From NCBI GenBank assembly GCA_004555865.1, contig SFJO01000002.1, forward strand, positions 95,814-159,813: a DNA stretch of 64,000 nt, read 5' to 3'. The position numbers and the translations under genes were made by a program. The DNA is from Oscillospiraceae bacterium (lineage in GTDB: Bacteria > Bacillota > Clostridia > Oscillospirales > Ruminococcaceae). A model generated the notes under the pieces. The model made no database searches, had not been told where the DNA came from, and saw only the letters and a list, made by a program, of their open reading frames with translations. The stretch's first letter is position 1. Each line of letters begins with the position of its first letter. Positions 41,613-49,514 of this stretch are shown here, piece after piece.

Positions 41613-43766
41613 TCAGACCTCTTTTCTCGTTTTGTGGAAGGCAAACGCTCCATGCTGCGCCGGGGCAGCTTCCGCCTTGCCGGGCTTGGGCCAGCGGCGG
41701 GTGGTGTGGGCGATGACCGGCGCAAACACAATCAGCAGCGCCGGAAGGATCAGGATAATCACGGCCATGCTGATCAGCGCGCCGCGGCTGATCAGGTGGC
41801 ACAGGCTGCTGATCAGCTCCATTTGGGAGATGGCTGCCACGCTGGCGGTGGCCGCAAAGAAGGTCAGGCCGCTGGTCAGAATGCTCTGGCTGCACTGTTC
41901 CACCGCAATGTGGGCGGCCTCTTTCACGCCGGCCCCCTTCTCCAGCTCCTCTTTGAAGCGAGTGGTGGTCAGAATGGCGTAGTCCACCGTGGCGCCCAGC
42001 TGAATGGTGCCCACCACGATGCTGGCCACAAAGGGCAGCTGGGTTCCGGTAAAGTACGGAATGCCCATGTTGATGGCGATGGCGCTCTCGATCGCGCCCA
42101 CCAGCAGCACCGGAATGGACGCGGAACCGAAGCTGATGAGGATGATGACAAACACCGCCGCGATGGAGGTGACGTTCACATTGCGGAAGTCCACATCCGC
42201 CACCTGAATCAGGTCCTTGGTCATGGCGCCCTCGCCGCTGATAACGCCCTGGGGGTCGTAGCTCTTCACAATGGCGTCCAGCTCTTCCAGCTGGTGGTTC
42301 TGCTCATCTGCGCCGCTCTTGTAACTGGAGTTTACCAGAATCATCCGGTGGCCGCCTGCATGGAAGATGTCCCGCAGATCGGCCGGCACCAGAGTTTCGG
42401 GAATGGCCCCGCCCAAAAACTTTTCGTAGCTGAGCACCTGGTTCACGCCGTCCACCGCCGCCATCTCATTGGAAAGCTCGGTGAGCTGCCGGTTGGTGAG
42501 GTTTTCGTCCACGATCACAAAATGGGAGGTGGTCATGTTGAAGTCGTCCTTCAGGCGGTTGGTGCCCACAATGCCGTCCATGGTCTGGGGCAGGCTGTCG
42601 AACAGGGTGTAGTAGATGTCCACCTTGTTCTGGGCAATGCCAAAGGGAATGACCAGAATCAAAAAGCAGATCAGCAGCGGCAGGTAATGCTTCGTCACAA
42701 ACTTTGCCGTGCGGGGCAGCTTGGGAACCAGGGTGCGGTGGTTGAACTTCTCAATGGGCTTACGGAACTGCATCAGCAGAGCTGGCAGCACCGTAACGGT
42801 ACACACAACGCCCAGCGCAACGCCCTTGGCCATCACAATGCCGATGTCCGCGCCCAGGGTCAGGCTCATGGTGCACATGGCCAAAAAGCCCGCGATGGTG
42901 GTGAGGGACGAGGCCGAAATGGATGAAGCCGTGTTGCAGATGGCCCGGGTCATACACTCTTCCAACTGCGCGTCGGTAAGATTTGTGCCTCCCAGGTCGG
43001 CCTTTTCTTCCTCAAAGCGGTGCAGCAGGAAGATGGAGAAGTCCATGGTCACACCCAGCTGAAGCACCGTGGCCAGCGCCTCGGTGATGTAGCTGATCTG
43101 GCCCAGGAAGATGTTGGTGCCGAAGTTGTAGGCAATGGGGAACGCCAGCCCCAGCATAAAGATGAAGGGCACCACCGTGCTCTTCAGGCTGAGGAACAGC
43201 ACCACCAGCGAGCAGCCCACCGCACACAGCACATACAGCGGGATCTCCTGGTCGATCAGGGCCTTGGTGTCCGCCAGAATGGCGGACATACCGCCGATGA
43301 AGCAATCCTTGCGCAGGATCGTTTTGATCTGCTGAATGGCGGCCATGGTCTCGGCGCTGGCGCTGGTGCCCTCAAACTGCACCAGCAGCATGGTGGCGCC
43401 GCTGTTGTTGTAGAAAAAGTCCCGCACATCGGCCGGAAGCATCTCGCTGGGAATGGTCACATCCAGCATATCGCTGGTCCAGACCACCTTGCGCACGCCC
43501 GGCACCTGGGCAAGTTCCTCCTTCATCTTCAGGGTCTCAGCGGTGGGTAGGTTTTCCACCGTGAGCATGGCCGTGCTGGCCATGTGGAAGTCGTCCTCCA
43601 GATAGGTTTCGCCGATCATGGAGTCCAGCTCTGCCGGAAGATAGGTCAGAATGTCGTAATTGATGTAGGTGCCGATCGCGCCCAGCAAAGACGGAATAAG
43701 CAGCAGCACTGCCACAAACAGCACCAGCCTCCGGTGGCGAACCACAAACCGGGCAAGTCGTTTCAT
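41613..43766 (-). CDS. MMPL/RND-family exporter (YdfJ-like)
   Basis: 717 residues from MKRLARFVVRHRRLVLFVAVLLL; GGAGAG precedes this ATG. Twelve membrane helices in two halves, each with an outer loop of ~130 residues. 'QLGVTMDFSIFLLHRFEEE' (~240) and 'QLGATVDYAILTTTRFKEEL' (~590) are the helix 4 and 10 proton-relay blocks with an acidic residue. Families of this type export lipids, siderophores or antimicrobials. It is regulated from a promoter (43814-43842) flanked by TetR-type operators, and is followed by a YhgE/Pip-like partner. Substrate unknown. Confidence 0.92.
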   Translation of the reverse strand: MKRLARFVVRHRRLVLFVAVLLLIPSLLGAIGTYINYDILTYLPAELDSMIGETYLEDDFHMASTAMLTVENLPTAETLKMKEELAQVPGVRKVVWTSDMLDVTIPSEMLPADVRDFFYNNSGATMLLVQFEGTSASAETMAAIQQIKTILRKDCFIGGMSAILADTKALIDQEIPLYVLCAVGCSLVVLFLSLKSTVVPFIFMLGLAFPIAYNFGTNIFLGQISYITEALATVLQLGVTMDFSIFLLHRFEEEKADLGGTNLTDAQLEECMTRAICNTASSISASSLTTIAGFLAMCTMSLTLGADIGIVMAKGVALGVVCTVTVLPALLMQFRKPIEKFNHRTLVPKLPRTAKFVTKHYLPLLICFLILVIPFGIAQNKVDIYYTLFDSLPQTMDGIVGTNRLKDDFNMTTSHFVIVDENLTNRQLTELSNEMAAVDGVNQVLSYEKFLGGAIPETLVPADLRDIFHAGGHRMILVNSSYKSGADEQNHQLEELDAIVKSYDPQGVISGEGAMTKDLIQVADVDFRNVNVTSIAAVFVIILISFGSASIPVLLVGAIESAIAINMGIPYFTGTQLPFVASIVVGTIQLGATVDYAILTTTRFKEELEKGAGVKEAAHIAVEQCSQSILTSGLTFFAATASVAAISQMELISSLCHLISRGALISMAVIILILPALLIVFAPVIAHTTRRWPKPGKAEAAPAQHGAFAFHKTRKEV

Positions 43767-43786
43767 GGGATTCTCTCCTTTCAAAA

Positions 43787-43799
43787 TGACTATTAGTCA
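43787..43799 (-). promoter_or_regulatory. Operator O1 (13-base palindrome)
   Basis: TGACTA-T-TAGTCA, a perfect dyad, at about +8 to +20 relative to the exporter start of transcription and overlapping its ribosome-site side. Best explained as the site of the divergently encoded TetR protein. Confidence 0.7.
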
Positions 43800-43813
43800 A
43801 TTTTGTCTCATTC

Positions 43814-43842
43814 AGTATACGAGTTTCGCAGTGCAAATGCAA
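43814..43842 (-). promoter_or_regulatory. Promoter of the exporter operon
   Basis: Minus strand -35 TTGCAT (43837-43842), 17 bases, -10 TATACT (43814-43819), bracketed by O1 downstream and O2 upstream. Confidence 0.8.
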
Positions 43843-43851
43843 TAGTGAAAA

Positions 43852-43864
43852 TGACCAATAGTCA
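43852..43864. promoter_or_regulatory. Operator O2
   Basis: TGACCA-A-TAGTCA, the same palindrome with one mismatch, just upstream of the exporter -35 box. Confidence 0.6.
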
Positions 43865-43878
43865 ATTTCAAATAAAAC

Positions 43879-43891
43879 CGACTATTAGTCA
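43879..43891. promoter_or_regulatory. Operator O3
   Basis: CGACTA-T-TAGTCA, one mismatch, centred 27 bases from O2 and about 27 bases before the tetR -35 box. Together the three sites could allow looping or autoregulation. Confidence 0.6.
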
Positions 43892-43917
43892 TTTTTAATC
43901 AATTGGGCGATTCGCCC

Positions 43918-43946
43918 TTGTAAATCCCCCTTGAATCGCCTATACT
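43918..43946 (+). promoter_or_regulatory. Promoter of the TetR gene
   Basis: -35 TTGTAA (43918-43923), 17 bases, -10 TATACT (43941-43946). A perfect palindrome GGGCGATTCGCCC (43905-43917) abuts the -35 box. The leader is about 140 bases. Confidence 0.7.
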
Positions 43947-44094
43947 TTGAACAGCGAACCGCAAAATGCGCCGAATCCTGCCGGGCCGAACAGCCGTCCC
44001 AACCGGCCTTTTGGCAGGATATACGCCCGCCGGGCCGGGTATTTTCCGTGCCCCGCGGAGCTTTTTCACAGAACAAGGAAAGGAGAGCCGTCGT

Positions 44095-44688
44095 ATGCCC
44101 AAACAATCCCCAACCCAGCGGGAAGACCGGGAGCAGAACCTTCTGGATGCCGCCTACCGCCTGTTTATGAGCAAGGGCCAGCCCAAAACCTCCATTGACG
44201 ACATTGTGCAGGAGGCCCAGGTGGCCAAAGGCTCTTTTTATACCTACTTCAAAAATAAGGACGACCTGACCCAGAAGCTGGTGGACCGGCTGTGCACCCG
44301 CATTCTGCGAGAGAGTTACGCCGCCAGCCGCCAGATGCCCGCCGCCGACTTTGCCGACCGGGTGGTGCACCTGATGGACCAGATCATCGAGCACTTCAAG
44401 CGCAACAAGCTGCAGCTGTACCTCATCCGCCGCAACTTCAGCTGGCCCATGGTGGAGCATGAGCTGAGCCAGCCCTCCGACCCGGTGTGGCAGGATCTGG
44501 CCAGCGCCCTGGAGCATAGCCCCCTGATGGAGCGCTACACCTCGGAAGAGCTGTTCCGGCTGATCTTTGTGCTGGTGGAAATGTGCGGCTCCATCTGCTA
44601 TGCCTCCATCATCGAAGGCCGCCCCGCCGGCATTGAGCAGATGAAGCCCATCCTGTACGACATTGTGCGCAAGAGCCTGGAGGGCTGA
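44095..44688 (+). CDS. TetR/AcrR-family transcriptional regulator
   Basis: 197 residues from MPKQSPTQREDREQNLLDAAYRLF; GGAAAGGAG precedes the ATG. The N-terminal helix-turn-helix reads 'TSIDDIVQEAQVAKGSFYTYFKNKDDL' (~28-54), a classical TetR DNA-binding domain; residues ~70-197 form the helical ligand/dimer domain, with 'LYLIRRNFSWPMVEHELSQ'. It is divergent from the exporter operon and the shared region has three copies of one palindrome, so it most likely represses the exporter until an inducer, perhaps the exported compound, binds. Confidence 0.93.
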   Translation: MPKQSPTQREDREQNLLDAAYRLFMSKGQPKTSIDDIVQEAQVAKGSFYTYFKNKDDLTQKLVDRLCTRILRESYAASRQMPAADFADRVVHLMDQIIEHFKRNKLQLYLIRRNFSWPMVEHELSQPSDPVWQDLASALEHSPLMERYTSEELFRLIFVLVEMCGSICYASIIEGRPAGIEQMKPILYDIVRKSLEG

Positions 44689-44747
44689 CCGGCGCACTTC
44701 CCCGCTTTTGCAGGCCGCCCCGCGGCTTATACGCAACGAAACACCAC

Positions 44748-44800
44748 AAAAAACAGCGCCTGACCGGACGACCGCATCCGATCAGGCGCTGTTCTGTTGT
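44748..44800. terminator. Bidirectional terminator between tetR and ftsH
   Basis: ACAGCGCCTGA (44753-44763) pairs with TCAGGCGCTGT (44782-44792), with A-run before and T-rich sequence after; serves both convergent genes. Confidence 0.85.
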
Positions 44801-44859
44801 TTCTGTTCTTGCAGTTTCAGCCGTTCAGGGGGTTGTGTGCCGCTCTGCGCACACCGGCA

Positions 44860-46713
44860 TTATTCCTGCGTGCCCGGCATATCCTGCGGCAGCTGCGCCG
44901 CAGGCTCGTTCAGCATGGCCATAAATTCATCGCCGGTGATGGTCTCTTTTTCATACAGGTACTGGGCCAGCTGATCCAGCTTGCCGCGGTTTTGCAGTAG
45001 CAGCTGGGCCGCCTTTTCATGCTGCTTTTTCACCAGGGCCACCACCTGCCGGTCAATGTTGGTCTGGGTTTCGGTCGAGCAGGCCAGCGAGGCATCGCCG
45101 CCCAGATACTGGTTGGTCACGGTTTCCAGCGCCACCATGTCAAAATCTTCGCTCATGCCGTATCGGGTGATCATGGCACGGGCCAGCTTGGTGGCCTGCT
45201 CAATGTCGTTGGAGGCGCCGGTGGTCACCGAGCCGAAGGCCACTTCCTCGGCGGCACGGCCGCCGGTGAGGGTGGCGATCTTGTTTTCGATCTCCACCTT
45301 GCTCATCAGGTAGTGGTTGCCCTCGTCCACCTGCATGGTATAGCCCAGCGCGCCGGAGGTGCGGGGCACGATGGTGATCTTCTGCACCGGGGCCGAGTGG
45401 CTTTGCAGCGCCGCCACCAGGGCATGGCCGATTTCGTGGTACGCCACAATGCGCTTTTCTTCGTCGGTGAGAATGGCGTTCTTTTTCTGGTAGCCAGCGA
45501 TGACCACCTCAATGCTCTCCTCAAGGTCCGCCTGGGTGGCCGAATGCCGCCCGGCCCGCACGGCCCGCAGGGCTGCCTCGTTGATGATGTTGGCCAGCTC
45601 TGCGCCGGAAGCGCCGGAGGCCATCCGGGCGATCTTGCCGAAGTCCACATCGCCCGCCACCTTGATCTTCTTGGCATGTACCCGCAGAATGGCTTCACGG
45701 CCCTTCAGGTCCGGCAGCTCCACCGGCACCCGCCGGTCAAAACGGCCGGGGCGGGTCAGGGCCGGGTCCAGCGAATCCGGCCGGTTGGTGGCCGCCAGAA
45801 TGATCACGCCGGTGTTGTCCTCAAAGCCGTCCATCTCGGTCAGCAGCTGGTTCAGGGTCTGCTCCCGCTCGTCGTTGGTACTCAGCTGGCCGTCCCGCTT
45901 TTTGCCGATGGCGTCGATCTCGTCAATGAACACGATGCAGGGGGCCTTCTCCTTCGCTTGACGGAACAGGTCGCGCACCTTGGAAGCGCCCATGCCCACG
46001 AACATCTCCACGAATTCCGAGCCGGACATGGAGAAGAAGGGCACGTTGGCCTCACCGGCCACCGCCTTGGCCAGCAGGGTTTTGCCGGTACCCGGAGGGC
46101 CCACCAACAGCACGCCCTTGGGCATGGAAGCGCCGATGTCCCGGTATTTGTTCGGATTGTGCAGGTAATCCACGATTTCGGAGAGGTTCTCCTTGGCCTC
46201 GTCCTCACCGGCCACATCCGTAAACTTGATGCCCTCCGAGGATTTCACATAGACCTTCGCGTTGGATTTGCCCGCGCCGAACATCATGGAGTTCGGCCCG
46301 CCCATTTTCTTCATCATCTGCTTGGTGAACATCTGCCCCAGGCCCACAAAAATCACAATGGGCAGCACCCAGCTGAGCAAAAAGCTCAGCACGGGCGACA
46401 TCTGCTCCTGAATCTCGCTGGCAAACTGTGCCCCGTGGTCATACAGGCGCTGGGTTAGTTCCGGGTCGCTCATCAGGCCGGTTTTGTACAGCTGCGTGTT
46501 GTCCTTGTCCGTAAAGAGGATCTGATTGTCCTGCAATTCCACCTTGCCGATGTTGTCGTTGTAGGTCATCTCCATGAAGGTGTTGTAATCCACTTCCTTG
46601 ACCTGCCGCTGGCTGATCATGGGCATGACCAGCATATTGAACAGCAGAAGAAGCAGGATCACAATGCAGTAATAGGAGATGAGGGGTTTCTTGGGTGTTT
46701 TTACCTCATTCAT
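44860..46713 (-). CDS. ftsH: ATP-dependent membrane metalloprotease FtsH
   Basis: 617 residues from MNEVKTPKKPLISYYCIVILLLLLF, first membrane helix ~13-33; a ~75-residue outer domain and second helix (~110-130) follow. AAA module: Walker A 'LLVGPPGTGKTLLAKA', Walker B 'CIVFIDEIDAIG', SRH 'ATNRPDSLDPALTRPGRFDR'. Protease: zinc motif 'HEIGH' with downstream Asp in 'GASNDIEQATKLARAM'. It degrades misassembled membrane proteins and some regulators. The upstream in-frame extension was rejected because the ATG at 46713 has TGGAG and starts the membrane helix. A linked tilS-hpt pair, often seen in Firmicutes, is absent. Confidence 0.97.
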   Translation of the reverse strand: MNEVKTPKKPLISYYCIVILLLLLFNMLVMPMISQRQVKEVDYNTFMEMTYNDNIGKVELQDNQILFTDKDNTQLYKTGLMSDPELTQRLYDHGAQFASEIQEQMSPVLSFLLSWVLPIVIFVGLGQMFTKQMMKKMGGPNSMMFGAGKSNAKVYVKSSEGIKFTDVAGEDEAKENLSEIVDYLHNPNKYRDIGASMPKGVLLVGPPGTGKTLLAKAVAGEANVPFFSMSGSEFVEMFVGMGASKVRDLFRQAKEKAPCIVFIDEIDAIGKKRDGQLSTNDEREQTLNQLLTEMDGFEDNTGVIILAATNRPDSLDPALTRPGRFDRRVPVELPDLKGREAILRVHAKKIKVAGDVDFGKIARMASGASGAELANIINEAALRAVRAGRHSATQADLEESIEVVIAGYQKKNAILTDEEKRIVAYHEIGHALVAALQSHSAPVQKITIVPRTSGALGYTMQVDEGNHYLMSKVEIENKIATLTGGRAAEEVAFGSVTTGASNDIEQATKLARAMITRYGMSEDFDMVALETVTNQYLGGDASLACSTETQTNIDRQVVALVKKQHEKAAQLLLQNRGKLDQLAQYLYEKETITGDEFMAMLNEPAAQLPQDMPGTQE

Positions 46714-46812
46714 GAAAAAAACTCCATTCTGTATGGGAATCCAGCCTGCCCAGCGGCCCCTTTGCACGCCGCCGGCTCCAAATTTTTCCGGCCGAATTCG
46801 GATGATGTAACG

Positions 46813-46821
46813 GTTATACCA
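46813..46821 (-). promoter_or_regulatory. Possible extended -10 promoter of ftsH
   Basis: Minus strand TGG-TATAAC, no good -35 at normal spacing. No CIRCE or CtsR box is seen, so heat-shock control of these types is not indicated. Confidence 0.4.
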
Positions 46822-47067
46822 TTCAAGTATGTACAAACTTGTAACAAACCTTGGCGTGTTTGCAGAGGCTTTTTACCAAAATCAAATTTATGTCTCAAAC
46901 CGAGGTCCCGTCTCCCGCTTCGGTGCCGCATTTCATGCGCCCGGCCCGCCCAACCTGCCGCAAAAAAGCAGACAGCCCGCGGAGGTGCTTTCCCCCATTG
47001 ACTTGTCTGCCTGTTTATCCCGGCATTTTTCCCGCATTGTTTTTCCGGCTGTACTTTTTTGAGCTAA
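46822..47067. other. Gap upstream of ftsH without a gene
   Basis: Part of the 414-base interval 46714-47127. Besides the candidate ftsH -10 and the dyad at 47068-47120 I see no gene or further motif. Confidence 0.4.
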
Positions 47068-47120
47068 GGCAACACCGCACAATTTCCGCCGGGCGGCTTA
47101 AGCACCGCTGCGGTATTGCC
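47068..47120. repeat. Palindromic element downstream of the unknown membrane gene
   Basis: GGCAACACCGC (47068-47078) and GCGGTATTGCC (47110-47120) pair with one mismatch around a GC-rich core that itself contains CCGCCGGGCGG. It looks like a REP-type or MITE-like palindrome; it also could end the transcript of the gene at 47128-47919 (minus reading continues TTAGCTCAAAAAAG). Copy number elsewhere cannot be judged. Confidence 0.45.
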
Positions 47121-47127
47121 CCCAAAA

Positions 47128-47919
47128 TCATCCCAGCTCGTTCAGGCCGCTGACGCACAGAATCACAAAAAACCCCAGCAGCAGCACCCACCCCAGCACC
47201 TGAATCATATAAAAGGTGTCGCTCGGCTCTACCTCGCCCTTCACGTACCAGCTGAGGCTGATGCGATTCAGCGATTCTCCGAACAAAATTATCAGCACCG
47301 CAAGGCCCAGCACCAGGCAGGCCATCCCATAATACTTCAGGCTGCCCTTCACCACGGTGTCACCGGCGGCGGCGCGGCCCAGCCACCCGGGGCTGACCCA
47401 ATCGTCCAGCGCGCGCTCGCCTGTTTCGTAGCTGAAGCCCACATCCGGAATCAGCGCACCGCTTTCGTGCCGCTCGTAGAGCTGGCCCTGCCCATCCGCA
47501 AAGCCCTCAAAAACGTTCTTTTCCTGCCAGGTGATGGTCACCGGCCAGCAGGGCTGGCTTTTCTCCAGCCCCAAGCCCTCTTCGCGCTGCTCCTCGCGGC
47601 CGAGGGTCACCCGGCCCTCGCCGGTTCCGGCCTGGGCAGCGTCCACCCGCACATACACCGTTTCACCGGGTCGATAGTCGCCGTCCACCTGCACCGTCAC
47701 CGGCGTATCGCCGTATACGGTGCCCTGATACAAGCCATCGCCGCGCTGGCGCAGGCTGCCGTTGCCAAAGGCAAGCACCGGCTTGCCGCCAGCCAGCAGG
47801 TAGGCCGCCAAAAACACCGCAGCCAGAGCGGCCGCCAAAATCAGAGCCGCTCTGCGCCCCCACAGAAACTTTTCCCGGGTTGTTTTTCGGCCGAACTCAT
47901 CCAGAAACCGTTCGAGCAT
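47128..47919 (-). CDS. Membrane protein of unknown function with extracytoplasmic domain
   Basis: 263 residues from MLERFLDEFGRKTTREKFLWGRR; the start at 47919 follows AAAGGAGGGCTAT-like sequence. One helix near 25-45 ('AALILAAALAAVFLAAYLLAG'), an outer domain of about 145 residues rich in beta-like strands ('GDTPVTVQVDGDYRPGETVYVRVD'), then two helices near 195-220 and 240-260. The arrangement resembles DUF3592-type or stress-sensor membrane proteins but I do not recognise a family. It stands alone, upstream of ftsH on the same strand, and downstream of the candidate large RNA. Confidence 0.8.
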   Translation of the reverse strand: MLERFLDEFGRKTTREKFLWGRRAALILAAALAAVFLAAYLLAGGKPVLAFGNGSLRQRGDGLYQGTVYGDTPVTVQVDGDYRPGETVYVRVDAAQAGTGEGRVTLGREEQREEGLGLEKSQPCWPVTITWQEKNVFEGFADGQGQLYERHESGALIPDVGFSYETGERALDDWVSPGWLGRAAAGDTVVKGSLKYYGMACLVLGLAVLIILFGESLNRISLSWYVKGEVEPSDTFYMIQVLGWVLLLGFFVILCVSGLNELG

Positions 47920-47998
47920 TCGATAGCCCTCCTTTGCTTTTTTCCGGGTTGCGGCCAGGCCCGACCGAACTGTACGGAACATTTGTATTGTACCACAA

Positions 47999-48032
47999 AA
48001 AGGGTGGGTGCCCAACGCGAGCACCCACCCTT
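47999..48032 (-). terminator. Terminator at the 3' end of the candidate large RNA
   Basis: Minus strand: AAGGGTGGGTGC / GCACCCACCCTT perfect 12-base stem with a nine-base loop, followed by TTTGTGG. No protein gene precedes it on this strand for 1.2 kb, so it must end a non-coding transcript or a lost gene. Confidence 0.88.
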
Positions 48033-48942
48033 GTGATTCCTAATACATTGGTCTCAAAGCCTCATCTCAGATGTGGAAGTGGTGAACGGATGAACATTTC
48101 ATAGGGTCCACGTTCCTTCTTTTTCTGATTTTGGAATTGATGCAACGTTTTAGCTGTTCATTGGTTTCAAAGCCTCATGGTTTGGATTTCCGTATCTCGC
48201 GGTGGGTGGATAATTTGCCCATCGTGGCTTCTTACACCGGCCCAAATGCCGCGCGCCTTGGGGAATGCTGCTTAGTACATCGGTTTCAAAGCCTCATCTC
48301 AAAGGTTGGAATTGAACCATCCGTCTCTGTCACGCTGCCGGCCTGCTCCGGCCCAATGTCAGGGGTGGATGTGGGGACGCATCACAAATCGCTTCATTCT
48401 GCGTCATCCTTTCCTTGGTTTGGTTGGGGATGTTCTTCAGTACATTGGCTGCAATGCCTCTTTGCCATCCGGCTTATCCATGCGCCCGGTCCGCCGTCGT
48501 GCGTTGCGGGTGCGTTTGTTTGGTGCAAACCATTCGGGGTTCTTTGAACCCTCTGTTGTTTCAGCTGTTCATTGGAGTAACCCTTTGTAGATTTCTGGTT
48601 CGTGTGAAACGAGATTTTATGGTTGCTTCCGGCAGCCTTTGCGCCGGGCCGTCAAATCACTTTTCGCTTGGCTCAAAATCTATATTAAAAGGTTTTTTAT
48701 CGTTCTCTCCGGCAGTCGACCGGGGTTCTGGTCCGTTTCTTACGGTAAAGCCCTTCCTTGGTCTCTTACAGGATCACATCCTGGGGTGTGAGGGTACCGT
48801 TTATCTGCCGACCCCGGGCTGCCAATGCTGCACGGGTTCTTCAGTCTTTGCCATCGGGATCAAGCTCCTTTCCGACCACCGAGGGGGTTTGGATTTCGGC
48901 ATCCCCTTCTGCTTTTTGCTTCGGTGGTGTTCTCTTTTGTTT
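48000..48942 (-). ncRNA. Candidate large structured non-coding RNA (~0.94 kb)
   Basis: A unit with promoter (48949-48977) and terminator (47999-48032) on the minus strand but no coding frame with a ribosome site on either strand. Base composition is visibly more AT-rich than its neighbours. A motif of about 22 bases, GAGGCTTTGAAACCAATGTAC-like, recurs five times in one orientation (48044-48076, 48157-48186, 48276-48309, 48441-48470, 48568-48587), the last two diverged; GGTTTGGATTTC recurs at 48179 and 48886. Perfect short hairpins are frequent: 48875-48882 with 48921-48928, 48769-48783, 48629-48647, 48537-48551, 48518-48530 and 48337-48352. Size and modularity recall GOLLD, ROOL or OLE-type RNAs, but I recognise no class. 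It could also be a relic. Confidence 0.5.
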
Positions 48943-48948
48943 GATTTT

Positions 48949-48977
48949 ATTATAGCCAACTCCCGCCTTTGTTTCCA
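48949..48977 (-). promoter_or_regulatory. Promoter of the candidate large RNA
   Basis: Minus strand -35 TGGAAA (48972-48977), 17 bases, consensus -10 TATAAT (48949-48954), predicting a start near 48942. Confidence 0.65.
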
Positions 48978-48980
48978 TTG

Positions 48981-49029
48981 ACAAATTGCACGTAGTTTGT
49001 TGATTGTTTTTGTGCAATTGTGTTGCACA
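48981..49029. promoter_or_regulatory. Two dyads upstream of the RNA promoter
   Basis: ACAAA-N10-TTTGT (48981-49000) and TGTGCAA-TTGTG-TTGCACA (49011-49029) lie in an AT-rich tract just upstream of the -35 box. They may be binding sites for a regulator of the RNA. The stretch 49030-49175 between this and the next terminator shows no further feature. Confidence 0.4.
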
Positions 49030-49179
49030 TATGGACAATTGTTTCATTTTTATATTCAAATCAAACGAAATAAAGTTGTTTTTCAAATTTACATTGTGGC
49101 ACGTTCCGGTCAATGGTTTTCCCGTTTCCGGTACTTCACGCTAAAAAATTCCGCTGCATCGATCCAAAGCGGCCAAACA

Positions 49180-49230
49180 AAAAAGGCGGCGTGCCGCCGC
49201 CCGCAAAACGGGAGGTTGGCACGCCGCCTG
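49180..49230 (-). terminator. Terminator of the metG-tatD unit
   Basis: Minus strand: AGGCGGCGTGCC / GGCACGCCGCCT stem then TTTTTTG, right after the 76-codon gene. Confidence 0.88.
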
Positions 49231-49245
49231 AATGCAGCGAAGGGA

Positions 49246-49476
49246 TTACTTCTCCTCGATGCTGTACTCGAAGCCGTACTCGGCCTTCAGGGCTTCCACC
49301 TGATCCTTGGTGTCCTCAATGAAGGTCGGCTCATACACGCTGTTGCCGTTGTGAGCCTTCTTGTAGTCCTCCAGAATCTGGGTCAGCTTGCCCCAGGCTT
49401 CGTCCTGTGTGGCCTGTGCCATCTCCTGGGGGAACTGGATGATGTACTCGCGATGTTTGGGAATGCGTGCTTTCAT
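49246..49476 (-). CDS. Small protein of unknown function
   Basis: 76 residues from MKARIPKHREYIIQFPQEMAQ; AAAAGGAG lies eight bases upstream, which rules out the in-frame start 14 codons earlier. It is charged and likely helical ('AWGKLTQILEDYKKAHNG', 'DQVEALKAEYGFEYSIEEK'), with no signal or membrane segment. Third gene after metG and tatD and just before their terminator. No family recognised. Confidence 0.75.
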   Translation of the reverse strand: MKARIPKHREYIIQFPQEMAQATQDEAWGKLTQILEDYKKAHNGNSVYEPTFIEDTKDQVEALKAEYGFEYSIEEK

Positions 49477-49514
49477 GGTAATTTCTCCTTTTATTGGTTC
49501 AATCGTTGTGCGGT

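Noticed and set aside
46714..46900. CIRCE or CtsR heat-shock operator at ftsH
   Set aside because: Neither TTAGCACTC-N9-GAGTGCTAA nor the CtsR heptad repeat is present.
48044..48587. CRISPR array
   Set aside because: Repeats are imperfect, spaced 113-165 bases apart, and no cas genes are present.
48415..48981. A 188-codon frame on the plus strand in the candidate RNA region
   Set aside because: No ribosome binding site, Cys/Phe/Ser-rich composition without domain-like pattern, and it runs through the promoter and repeats of the opposite strand unit.
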